A stretch of DNA of 32,504 bases from Rhodococcus jostii NBRC 16295 (lineage in GTDB: Bacteria; Actinomycetota; Actinomycetes; Mycobacteriales; Mycobacteriaceae), in assembly GCF_001894825.1 (NCBI RefSeq), contig NZ_BCWY01000094.1:1-32504 (forward strand), in the 5' to 3' direction. The notes under the pieces are model-generated. The model did no database searches, was not told the DNA's origin, and saw only the letters and a list, made by a program, of their open reading frames with translations. The translations under genes and the position numbers were made by a program. Below, one piece after another: positions 16,516 to 23,707 of this stretch. Numbering within the stretch: position 1 is the stretch's first letter; every line of letters starts with the position of its first letter.

Positions 16516-16722
16516 CTACTTCTCTGCTGTCTGATTTTCCAGGTCCAGGAGAGTCGCCGCGAATGCGGCCGAACCTTCGCCTTCGAGGTGCTGCGTTCGA
16601 TCAAGCACTGGATCCTGTATGACGTTGGTTACCAGCATGTTTCGGTCCATTACGTCTAGCGAGCAGGTGCCCGTCGCGTGGGCGACACGCAGCGGGTTCG
16701 CTCTCTCAGTGCGCTGCATCAC
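16516..16722 (-). CDS. Possible small protein upstream of nadV, maybe leaderless
   Basis: The ORF has 68 codons, starting at GTG 16722 or the adjacent ATG 16719, and ends 36 bp before nadV. Third-position GC is fairly high (roughly two thirds), in keeping with coding DNA. The start lies only 5-8 bp from the end of an 18-bp palindrome and about 6-9 bp from a possible -10, so a leaderless message would begin at the start codon. The sequence (e.g. LRVAHATGTCSLDVMDRNML, TLLDLENQTAEK) matches no family I know. It could be a small regulator or a leader peptide for nadV, or simply untranslated leader. Confidence 0.4.
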   Translation of the reverse strand: MMQRTERANPLRVAHATGTCSLDVMDRNMLVTNVIQDPVLDRTQHLEGEGSAAFAATLLDLENQTAEK

Positions 16723-16726
16723 ACCT

Positions 16727-16755
16727 ACTATTAACGTTTATAGTCCCGCAGTCAA
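16727..16755 (-). promoter_or_regulatory. Promoter and palindromic operator of the nadV-F420 operon
   Basis: ACTATTAACGTTTATAGT (16727-16744) is an 18-bp near-perfect palindrome. On the minus strand TTGACT (16755-16750) and TAATAG (16733-16728), 16 bp apart, form a plausible promoter whose -10 and spacer lie inside the palindrome. This is the geometry of a repressor site. The core AAACGTT matches the sites at 21831-21845 and 25031-25044, so the LacI protein encoded at 18716-19747 is one candidate. An NAD-responsive regulator such as NrtR is another. Confidence 0.55.
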
Positions 16756-17302
16756 GAGGTTCGCGGAGATCAATTCTCAGCTCGCGCACTGTGCTCGAAA
16801 AGGCGGCTCGCGCAGCTGCTGGCCTGGAGAATCCTTCGCCAATGATCCGCCGGCCTCGTCCCGATTCCGCTCTCTTTCTCCCGGCGCTGCCGAACCCGAA
16901 AACCCGGTAGAACTACCAGAAACTAGAAAGGGTTCTACTCTGGTCGCTGAGGCCTGAGCTACTCGCGAACACCTGCCGATCGGCCACGTGACGGACTTGA
17001 ACCGGCAATGAGACATGCCCCTGAACAGACGAATACGGCCATTCACACCAGTGAATGGCCGTATTCTCGCAGCCGGAGTCGAGGGCGCCGTGGCCAGGCG
17101 CCGGCACGGCGAGGCGACCGGTCGGTGCCGACTCGACGAAGCGACCATGCGGTTCTCCCGCTCATTGCGGGACGGTCGCCCTGTCTATCCCAACCCCGGG
17201 CGGGTCTGCGCTCCGCAGACTTGTCAGTGGCGTCAGAGTGATCACGTTGCGGATCCGACCGCAACCCCACAACATTCAGTTAGTTCCTCTGCGTAGTTAC
17301 CT
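16756..17302. other. Gene-free interval between two minus-strand operons
   Basis: I see no credible gene here: open frames lack family patterns and ribosome sites. It holds the 16-bp hairpin at 17031-17066 and a small inverted repeat GTAGAAC/GTTCTAC (16907-16913/16932-16938). It separates the end of the NTF2-like gene from the nadV promoter. Confidence 0.6.
17031..17066. terminator. Perfect 16-bp hairpin with 4-base loop
   Basis: GAATACGGCCATTCAC (17031-17046) is followed by ACCA and its exact reverse complement (17051-17066). It lies about 240 bp past the stop of the NTF2-like gene. No T-run flanks it. Being symmetric it could act in both directions as a terminator, or be a protein-binding palindrome. 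Confidence 0.55.
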
Positions 17303-17692
17303 CTAGGAAGCAGTAACGGGAGTGGAAATCTTGCGGTAGGTGTCCTTACACCTGATGCGGTTGCCTTCGAACTCGAACACGTCGCACGCGAGTGTTTCCT
17401 GAACGGTGCCGTCCCCTTGCCTCTGGAGGGTAGTCCACCGGGTTACAGCAAAATTCATACTGACAAGCGGCTTCTCCATCACGGTTTCAGTCGCTAAACC
17501 GCTTGGCGGAAGGTACATCTCGAATCCGCGACGAACATCGGCAGGACCTTCGAACCGGACTCCCGGATCGGGACCGACCGAAGAGTGGAAGGTGCAATCG
17601 TCGGCCATCAGGGTCATCAGTGCGTCGACGTCCTTGATGTTCCAGGCGTAGACGAACTGGTCGATCAATGCTGCACGGTCGTCAATAGTCAT
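17303..17692 (-). CDS. NTF2-like / SnoaL-fold protein
   Basis: The protein has 129 residues from ATG 17692, preceded by TGGAG. The pattern ALIDQFVYAWNIKDVDALMT, then LMADDCTFHSS, FEGPADVRRGFEMYL and a C-terminal DVFEFEGNRIRCKDTYRKI is typical of the NTF2-like cone fold (SnoaL, ketosteroid-isomerase-like). Such proteins are small cytosolic isomerases, hydrolases or binding proteins; the substrate cannot be predicted. It is the last gene of the cupin-to-ribokinase operon, 76 bp after rbsK, and its function is probably tied to the unknown substrate handled by the cupin, PPOX and DUF1355 proteins. Confidence 0.82.
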   Translation of the reverse strand: MTIDDRAALIDQFVYAWNIKDVDALMTLMADDCTFHSSVGPDPGVRFEGPADVRRGFEMYLPPSGLATETVMEKPLVSMNFAVTRWTTLQRQGDGTVQETLACDVFEFEGNRIRCKDTYRKISTPVTAS

Positions 17693-17768
17693 GGTTGCTC
17701 CATATGCTCCGGTTCGGGGAAGCCTCCGGGTGCGCTGATGATCGCCGCACAGGGGCCTCGAGGGGTGG

Positions 17769-18719
17769 TTACGCCCGACTGCCGACCTCGATCTCCGTGG
17801 CGCGAGGCATCCCTGCGCGGGCCCCGACGTGTGCAACAGACAGCGCGGCAGCAACATTCGCGGCTCGGACCGCATCGTCGAGTTCGTCTCCCGCTGCCAG
17901 CCGGGTGATCAGAACGCCATTGAAGGTATCGCCTGCGCCGGTGGTGTCGCGGGCCACGGCCGGCCGTGGCCGAACGTGGTCGACGTTCCCGTCGGGCGTG
18001 AGGACCAGGGCACCGTCACCTCCCAGGGTGACGACCACCGGCGCTCCGGTGCGTGCCATGATCGCGGCGGCGGCCTTGCGGGCGTGGGTGTGCTCGTCAC
18101 CGAGCATCTTGGCGAGTGCGAGACACTCACCCGCATTGGGCGTCAGGATCGGCCCGTACCCGAGGAGAGCGGCAACCCCGGGAATGGGAGGGGCCGGATT
18201 CAGGACACAGCGTGCACCCGCCGAGGCGGCAGCGACCACCGCAGCCTCCACCGCGGCGTCGGGTATCTCCGTGCTGACCAGCACTGAATCCGAGGGTCTC
18301 AGGTCGGAAGTGAGGGCCCGCGTCACGTGTTCGGCACTCAGTGCGGCATTGGCACCCGCGCCGACTGCGATCTGGTTCTCGGCGCCCGGGTCGACGACGA
18401 TCAACGCGACGCCGGTGGCTTCGTGCTCGAGGACGGTGACACCGTCCACCCAGATGCCCTCGGCGGTGAGTTCGTCCAGCGCTTCGGTGCCGTTGGCGTC
18501 CGCGCCTACCGCGCCGACGAGATGCACTTCCGCGCCTGCCCGCGCGGCCGCGACCGCGGCGTTGGCGCCTTTGCCACCGCCGTACCGTTCGACGCGGGTT
18601 CCCACGACGGTCTCGCCCGGACCTGGCAGTCTCTCCGCGGCGACGACCAGGTCGACGTTGATCGCTCCGACGACGAACACTCGCCCCCGGGTGGTACCCG
18701 CGTCCAGCGACGTACTCAT
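17769..18719 (-). CDS. rbsK: Ribokinase (PfkB family)
   Basis: The protein has 316 residues. The N-terminal GAINVDLVVAAERLPGPGET (18-37) and GGGKGANAAVAAARAG (47-62) form the substrate lid and PfkB signature 1. DTTGAGDTFNG (258-268, catalytic Asp264) is signature 2. NPAPP and TPNAGE are typical of ribokinases. It phosphorylates D-ribose, or a similar sugar, to the 5-phosphate. It starts inside the lacI stop (ATGA, 18716-18719), so it is translated with its likely regulator. The product can enter prs (PRPP) and the transaldolase/transketolase steps. Other PfkB sugar kinases cannot be excluded. Confidence 0.9.
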   Translation of the reverse strand: MSTSLDAGTTRGRVFVVGAINVDLVVAAERLPGPGETVVGTRVERYGGGKGANAAVAAARAGAEVHLVGAVGADANGTEALDELTAEGIWVDGVTVLEHEATGVALIVVDPGAENQIAVGAGANAALSAEHVTRALTSDLRPSDSVLVSTEIPDAAVEAAVVAAASAGARCVLNPAPPIPGVAALLGYGPILTPNAGECLALAKMLGDEHTHARKAAAAIMARTGAPVVVTLGGDGALVLTPDGNVDHVRPRPAVARDTTGAGDTFNGVLITRLAAGDELDDAVRAANVAAALSVAHVGARAGMPRATEIEVGSRA

Positions 18720-19747
18720 GAACTACCCAAGGGTGTGGCCACGGAATCTCTTATCTGTAGCAGGGTCGGGAACGGCTCGGGAGCGGGAACGTCGACCTTG
18801 TCGTCGATGAGTTCGAACAGCAGGTTCGCGGCTCGCTCGCCCATGTCCCGAGCCGGTTGGCGGACTGTGGTCAATCTCGGCGTGAGGAGCGAGACCAGCG
18901 GTAGGTCGTCGAAGCCGACCACGCTGAGTTCTTCGGGCACTCGGATGCCCTCGGATCGGCAGTACTCGAGCACACCGATGGCCATCAGGTCGTTCGCGCA
19001 CAACAACGCTGTCGGGCGCTCCGACGGCGGCCCGGACAATGCCTTCGCCGCGAGTTCCGTACCCGACTCCTGCCGATAGTTTCCACCGAACACTGGAACG
19101 GTATCGGGTTCGATTCCGGCGGCTGCCAACGCTTCCCGATAACCGGCGAGTCGCTGTTGGGCCGTCCACAGACCCTCGGGACCGCCGATGACGGCGATCG
19201 TGCGATGGCCTGCTTCGAGCACATGTTGAGCGACTTCCCGGGCGCCGCGGCGGTTGTCCGACACGATGGCCGGCAGGTCGAATCCGGGGACCTGCTCGTC
19301 CACCAGAACGATCGGACCGAGCCGCGTGAGTTCGAGAAGCGACGTCGGTGACGTCGACGCCCCCGACAGATAGATGATCCCGTTCAGCCGCTGACTTCGC
19401 AGCAGCCGCCCGTTGAGCGACTCTCCTCCGTCGGTGGCTTCGGGGGCACACAACACGACGAGCACTCCACGGGCGGCTGCGGCCTGTTCGACGCCTTCCA
19501 CGAGGAGCGCGAAGAACTGGTTCGACAGTTCGGGGACCACGAGTCCGATCGTGGGCGCCGAACGTCTCTTCAACCCCCGCGCAGCCTCGTTGGGTGCGTA
19601 GTTGAGGACCCGCACAGCGTCGAGCACGCGTGCTCGACGTGCGGGCGCAACCGGTCCGCTGTCGTTCAAGACGTAGCTGACCGTGCTCACGGACACGCCC
19701 GCGTGCCGGGCCACGTCTTTCATCGTCGGGGGCTGACCATTGCTCAT
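18716..19747 (-). CDS. LacI-family transcriptional regulator
   Basis: The protein has 343 residues. The N-terminal LacI helix-turn-helix and hinge (TMKDVARHAGVSVSTVSYVL at 8-27, then NYAPNEAARGLKRR) is followed by a periplasmic-binding-protein-like sensor domain: TIGLVVPELSNQFFALLVEG, RLNGIIYLSG, AVIGGPEG and SVVGFDDLPLVSLLTPRLTT. It should bind CG-centred palindromes and be released by a sugar or sugar phosphate. Adjacent ribokinase suggests ribose or a related metabolite as effector. Candidate operators with its family's AAACGTT core lie at 16727-16744, 21831-21845 and 25031-25044, with GAAACG variants at 6312-6437. It lies 7 bp after the DUF1355 gene. Confidence 0.93.
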   Translation of the reverse strand: MSNGQPPTMKDVARHAGVSVSTVSYVLNDSGPVAPARRARVLDAVRVLNYAPNEAARGLKRRSAPTIGLVVPELSNQFFALLVEGVEQAAAARGVLVVLCAPEATDGGESLNGRLLRSQRLNGIIYLSGASTSPTSLLELTRLGPIVLVDEQVPGFDLPAIVSDNRRGAREVAQHVLEAGHRTIAVIGGPEGLWTAQQRLAGYREALAAAGIEPDTVPVFGGNYRQESGTELAAKALSGPPSERPTALLCANDLMAIGVLEYCRSEGIRVPEELSVVGFDDLPLVSLLTPRLTTVRQPARDMGERAANLLFELIDDKVDVPAPEPFPTLLQIRDSVATPLGSS

Positions 19748-19754
19748 AAAATTC

Positions 19755-20567
19755 TCAATCTACCGCAGCAACTGCGCGCACCGGCGATGGAAGGCTCGTG
19801 TCGAGGCCCGCAGCCCAGTTCACGATCGAAGTCCACAGCGCCTGATAGTGCTGCCACTGCACGAATTCCGGCGGCGCCCAATGGGGGGCCAGATCGGACG
19901 CGAAGGCCACCGTGCGGCCGACACCGGCGGTACCGACGACCAGCAGCGGGTCTTCGCCGCAGCGCGCGACGACCGTCGCGTCGGACTTGGCGATGACCCG
20001 GTTGTAGCCGAGAAGCATCGGCCATTCCGCGGGGGTCCCGCCGAGGATCTCGTGATTCGGCTCGTCGAACGTGGCGTCGAGGCCTTCGGGAACTTCGATG
20101 CGGTCGTCGTAGTCGAGCATGGTGACCGGAAGCACCGGTGCCAGCGGGCTCATCCCGTAGCGGGCCTTGCCGTCGATCCCGGTGAACGACATGTAGCCGC
20201 CGACCATGATCAGGCCTCCGCCGGCTTCGGTGAAGTCCGCGAGCAGCGACAACCGGTTGACGCTGCGTTCGGATCGCAGGAACGTCTCGTCGGCCAGCAG
20301 GAAGGAGTTCGCTCCGATGTCGCTGAGGACCACGACGTCGAACTGCTGCAACTCTTCCAGCGTCTTCGGGAACCGCCCGGAGATCTCGTGGGCGCGCATG
20401 TACGTCACGTCGAGCCCGGAAGCCTCCAGCGAGTCCAGGAAGACGCCGCCGCCTTCCTCGTACTCGACGGTGCGGAATTCGTCGAAGCCCTTGATGTGCA
20501 CCGTGTGCTTGATCCACGATTCGCCGACCACGAGCACCCGGGTGGCGCCGTCCTTAGTCGAAGTCAT
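19755..20567 (-). CDS. DUF1355 glutamine-amidotransferase-like protein
   Basis: The protein has 270 residues from ATG 20567, preceded by TTTGGAGTAGGT. VLVVGESWIKHTVHIKGFDE, then EYEEGGGVFLDSLEASGLDV and FDVVVLSDIGANSFLL match the DUF1355 'putative glutamine amidotransferase' group with the ThuA/class I GATase-like fold. Family members are found in sugar catabolic operons and their reaction is not known to me. GGGLIMVGGYMSFTGIDG is the region where true amidotransferases place the nucleophile Cys; here no GxCxG nucleophile is seen, so glutaminase activity is unlikely. A 143-bp gap with a hairpin separates it from the PPOX gene upstream. Confidence 0.78.
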   Translation of the reverse strand: MTSTKDGATRVLVVGESWIKHTVHIKGFDEFRTVEYEEGGGVFLDSLEASGLDVTYMRAHEISGRFPKTLEELQQFDVVVLSDIGANSFLLADETFLRSERSVNRLSLLADFTEAGGGLIMVGGYMSFTGIDGKARYGMSPLAPVLPVTMLDYDDRIEVPEGLDATFDEPNHEILGGTPAEWPMLLGYNRVIAKSDATVVARCGEDPLLVVGTAGVGRTVAFASDLAPHWAPPEFVQWQHYQALWTSIVNWAAGLDTSLPSPVRAVAAVD

Positions 20568-20639
20568 ACCTACTCCAAATTTCAAAGAATGTGTGTGTGC
20601 AACTCGAGCCGTCGCCCGCGGTCGTCGTTGTCGGAAGCG

Positions 20640-20684
20640 GGCGGACCGGCGTCCCCGTCGGTGACGAGGCGATGCCGGTCCGCC
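20640..20684. terminator. 11-bp hairpin between the PPOX and DUF1355 genes
   Basis: GGCGGACCGGC (20640-20650) pairs exactly with GCCGGTCCGCC (20674-20684), with a 23-base loop. It lies in the 143-bp gap within the minus-strand gene row and has no U-run. It may partly terminate or protect the upstream cupin-PPOX message. Confidence 0.55.
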
Positions 20685-20710
20685 GTGATCTGCGGCGATG
20701 AACGGATCGG

Positions 20711-21235
20711 TCAGCTCTTGGGGAGCGGCCGGTCTCCTACGAAGTCCGGCAGCACACGAGCTTCCGGAACCTGGGGCATCGTCGTCTCGCGTGAATCCCA
20801 GCCGATCATCTTGTCCGGCACCAATTCCAGGTAGCGGCGGTCGGCGAATTCACCGAACTCGAAGTACTGCTCGGCGTAGGGGTGACCCGTGCCGAAGTAC
20901 TTCTCGAACACCTTGTCCTGGAGCTTCTTCACGAGAATCTCGTCTGTGGCTTCGACCAGCGTTCCCAGGATGCGTACACCGCTGACGGTGGCGTACTCGT
21001 CGCCCGAATCGACCAGCGCGGCGATCTTCCGGCCCGCCTGCGAGTTCGCACCGTGGCGGCTACCGGCGTCGATCGGGAGGAAGATCCTCTTCTCGTCGAC
21101 GACGAACCACAGGGGAGTCAGGTAGATGCTGCCGTCGGCGTTCACGCTTGCCACACGGATGCTCTTGGCCCTGTCGAGGTAACCCCACCTCTTGTCGCCC
21201 CGCAGCGGGGCGGTCTGGCTTGCGGTCACGGCCAT
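20711..21235 (-). CDS. Pyridoxamine 5'-phosphate oxidase-family (PPOX/FDOR-B-like) protein
   Basis: The protein has 174 residues. The split-barrel core shows RAKSIRVASVNADGSIYLTP, then LWFVVDEKRIFLPIDAGSRH, IAALVDSGDEYATVSGVRIL and GTLVEATDE. These are like small actinobacterial flavin/deazaflavin oxidoreductases and PPOX proteins that bind FMN, F420 or heme. In an island that makes and reduces F420, it is the only visible candidate for an F420H2-using enzyme, but cofactor choice cannot be read with confidence. It begins 7 bp after the cupin gene, so the two are almost surely co-translated. Confidence 0.8.
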   Translation of the reverse strand: MAVTASQTAPLRGDKRWGYLDRAKSIRVASVNADGSIYLTPLWFVVDEKRIFLPIDAGSRHGANSQAGRKIAALVDSGDEYATVSGVRILGTLVEATDEILVKKLQDKVFEKYFGTGHPYAEQYFEFGEFADRRYLELVPDKMIGWDSRETTMPQVPEARVLPDFVGDRPLPKS

Positions 21236-21242
21236 TGCTCTC

Positions 21243-21698
21243 TCACTTCCTCAGTTCTTGGAGGGTCTTGTGGTAATCCGGCACCTCGACGAGTCCCACG
21301 CGGGGAGACGGTCCGCTGGTCCAGAAGAAGACGGTCCGCACACCGGTGTTCTCGAGGGTGTAGGTGTATCCGGCCGGCAGGTAGATGTGCTCTCCCGGAC
21401 CGGCTTCGAGCACGACCTCTCGGTCGTTCGCATCCTTGACCCGCAGCTTGATGTGCCCCTCGAGGCAGTAGTGCGTCTCGTCGAAGTTGGGCTGCTCCCA
21501 GTTGTAGGGGGCGTGGTCGGGCTCCTGGTAGCAGTAGCCCTGGCGGAAGTAGCGTGCGTCGTCGCGCTCCCGTGACAGGAAGATCGCGGTGTCGATGCCG
21601 GTGTTGAACTGCATACGCGGCATGCTGCTGATCTCGTCTTCGGTGATCACCCGCGGGTACCGTCGCGCGTTCGGCGCTGACGGATCGAAGTCGGCCAT
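21243..21698 (-). CDS. Cupin-domain protein
   Basis: The protein has 151 residues from ATG 21698, with GGGAAG about 8 bases upstream; a longer start at 21743 is possible. The single cupin barrel has NFDETHYCLEGHIKLRVKDA (71-90) and LEAGPGEHIYLPAGYTYTLE (97-116), close to cupin motifs 1 and 2. His76 and Glu80 are candidate metal ligands. The layout recalls EutQ-like and sugar-isomerase-like small cupins, but no exact function is recognised. It is first in its operon, behind a promoter and LacI-type operator (21831-21880). Pairing with PPOX and DUF1355 points to a shared unknown substrate. Confidence 0.82.
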   Translation of the reverse strand: MADFDPSAPNARRYPRVITEDEISSMPRMQFNTGIDTAIFLSRERDDARYFRQGYCYQEPDHAPYNWEQPNFDETHYCLEGHIKLRVKDANDREVVLEAGPGEHIYLPAGYTYTLENTGVRTVFFWTSGPSPRVGLVEVPDYHKTLQELRK

Positions 21699-21830
21699 CC
21701 GGGTCTTCCCTTCATTTCGAGTCGGTTTTCCGAAAGCATCCACAATGGTGGCCAGGCAGACTGAGCGCAGTTAGCTCGTGCTGGATCTTCGGGTGAGTCC
21801 CCGCGACGACCACCGGGATTGCTCGCCGGT

Positions 21831-21880
21831 GTGAAACGTTTCCACTTTGGAGATCTAATCTGGCATTCCACCTGTTGTAA
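21831..21880 (-). promoter_or_regulatory. Promoter and LacI-type operator of the cupin operon
   Basis: On the minus strand TTACAA (21880-21875) and TAGATC (21857-21852) are 17 bp apart. GTGAAACGTTTCCAC (21831-21845), with the perfect 10-bp palindrome GAAACGTTTC, lies just downstream over the expected start of transcription, which suits repression. A second partial site, GATTCGTTTCTAATC, lies further upstream (about 21889-21904). Confidence 0.68.
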
Positions 21881-22015
21881 TGCCGACTGGATTCGTTTCT
21901 AATCTACAAGAGCGGTTACGGAGCGTCAAGTGTTCTGGAGGATTCTCGCGTGCCTGTCGCGGACGCCGTCGTCAGGCCCGGGACCTGCACACACCGCGCC
22001 GTGGACAGCCCTCTT

Positions 22016-22032
22016 CCGCCGGCGCACGGCGG
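22016..22032 (-). terminator. Weak hairpin downstream of pgi
   Basis: CCGCCG (22016-22021) pairs with CGGCGG (22027-22032) around a 5-base loop, about 30 bp after the pgi stop. It is short and has no U-run, so it is a tentative terminator. The stretch 21905-22060 holds no gene. Confidence 0.35.
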
Positions 22033-22060
22033 CAACGTTTCAGCCTCCACCGGTCCGTGA

Positions 22061-23707
22061 CTACACCCGCCGGGACGCGGCCTTCCGGTACAGCGAGACC
22101 AGGGAGTTGGTCGATCCATCGTGACCGAGCGCGGGCGGCTCGTCCTGAGAGAGCTCGTCGAAGATGCGGTGGGCGAGCACTTTGCCCAGCTCCACACCCC
22201 ATTGATCGAACGAGTTGATCCCCCACAGAACCCCCTGGGTGAACACCTTGTGCTCGTACAGAGCCACCAGCTGACCGAGCACGAACGGGTCCAGCCTGCC
22301 CGCCAGCAGCGTGTTCGTCGGTCTGTCCCCCGCGAAACTTCGGTGCGCGACGAGGTCGGCGCGCACCCCGGCAGCCGCCACTTCCTCCTCGCTGCGACCG
22401 AAGGCGAGAGCCTCGGTCTGAGCGAAGAAGTTCGCCATCAACAGATCGTGGTGTTCGTCAGGACCGTCGACGGGACGAAGAAAGCCGATGAAGTCGCAGG
22501 GGACGAGATGGGTGCCCTGGTGCAGCAGCTGATAGAAGGCGTGTTGGCCGTTCGTGCCGGGTTCGCCCCATACGACCGGGCCGGTACGGACCCGGACCGG
22601 CCGTCCCTCGGTGTCCACCGATTTGCCGTTGCTCTCCATGTCGAGCTGCTGCAAGTACGCCGGAAAGCGTGCGAGGTACTTGCTGTACGGCAGGACGGCA
22701 TGAGTCTGAGCGTCGTGAAAATTGTTGTACCAGAGTCCGATCAGTGCGAGGAGCACCGGCATGTTGCGGGCGAGCGGCGCCTCGCGGAAATGAGTGTCCA
22801 TCGCACGGAAGCCGTCGGTCATCGAGGTGAAGTTCTCCGGCCCGATCGCGATCATCAACGACAGTCCGACCGCCGACTCGACGGAGTACCTGCCGCCGAC
22901 CCAGTCCCAGAAACCGAACATGTTCTCGGTGTCGATCCCGAAGCGGCGCACCTGTTCCGCGTTGGTGGAGACGGCGACGAAGTGTCTGCGGACCGCATCC
23001 TCGTGGCCGAGCGCGTCCACCAGGAGCCGGCGCGCGGTGCGCGCATTGGTCAGTGTCTCGACGGTGGTGAAGGTCTTGGACACGACGACGTACAGGGTTT
23101 CGCTCTGGTCGAGATCCTGGACCGCCGACACGATGTCCGAGCCGTCGACATTGGAGACGAAACGGACGTTCAGTCCCGGATCCGAGTAGGCCGACAGCGC
23201 CTCGGTGGCCATCACGGGGCCGAGATCGGACCCGCCGATCCCGATGTTCACCACGTTCTTGATGGCCTTGCCCGTGTATCCCAGCCACGCTCCCGACCGG
23301 ATCCGGGTCGCGAAGGCCGCCATGTCGTCGAGTACCTGGTGCACCCCCGGGACGACGTTCCCTCCGTCGATCACCATTCGCTCACCACGTGCGGCGCGCA
23401 GTGCCACGTGTGCCGCGGCGCGATCTTCGGTCGTATTGATTCGTTCCCCCGCGAACATCGCCTCGATCCGCCGGTCCACCCCGGCGGCGTAGGCGAGGTC
23501 GACCAACTCGCCGATCACTTCGGCGTCGACGAGGTTCTTCGAGTAATCGAGTAGCAGTCCGTCGACGCCGAGGGTGAACTCGGCCGCGCGACCGGGATTT
23601 TCGGTGAAGAGTCGGCGAAGCGATACTCCGTCGAGGCGTGCTCGGTGTTTCGCGAGCGCGGCCCACTGCGGCCGGTGATCGACCGGGGTCTGAAGGAATT
23701 CCATCAT
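22061..23707 (-). CDS. pgi: Glucose-6-phosphate isomerase
   Basis: The protein has 548 residues from ATG 23707, the usual bacterial length. NVVNIGIGGSDLGPVMATEA (about 150-169), GGRYSVESAVGLSL (about 270), GTNGQHAFYQLLHQGTHLVP (about 384-403) and INSFDQWGVELGK (about 495-507) are the family signatures, with the catalytic Glu, His and Lys in place. It interconverts F6P and G6P and would supply G6P to the F420-dependent dehydrogenase. The start overlaps the tal stop (ATGATG), so the pair is coupled. It is likely an island-specific second copy in addition to the housekeeping enzyme. Confidence 0.96.
   Translation of the reverse strand: MMEFLQTPVDHRPQWAALAKHRARLDGVSLRRLFTENPGRAAEFTLGVDGLLLDYSKNLVDAEVIGELVDLAYAAGVDRRIEAMFAGERINTTEDRAAAHVALRAARGERMVIDGGNVVPGVHQVLDDMAAFATRIRSGAWLGYTGKAIKNVVNIGIGGSDLGPVMATEALSAYSDPGLNVRFVSNVDGSDIVSAVQDLDQSETLYVVVSKTFTTVETLTNARTARRLLVDALGHEDAVRRHFVAVSTNAEQVRRFGIDTENMFGFWDWVGGRYSVESAVGLSLMIAIGPENFTSMTDGFRAMDTHFREAPLARNMPVLLALIGLWYNNFHDAQTHAVLPYSKYLARFPAYLQQLDMESNGKSVDTEGRPVRVRTGPVVWGEPGTNGQHAFYQLLHQGTHLVPCDFIGFLRPVDGPDEHHDLLMANFFAQTEALAFGRSEEEVAAAGVRADLVAHRSFAGDRPTNTLLAGRLDPFVLGQLVALYEHKVFTQGVLWGINSFDQWGVELGKVLAHRIFDELSQDEPPALGHDGSTNSLVSLYRKAASRRV

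Noticed and set aside
16777..17148. 123-codon minus ORF in the gene-free interval
   Set aside because: It contains the 16-bp hairpin, has irregular codon use and no ribosome site.
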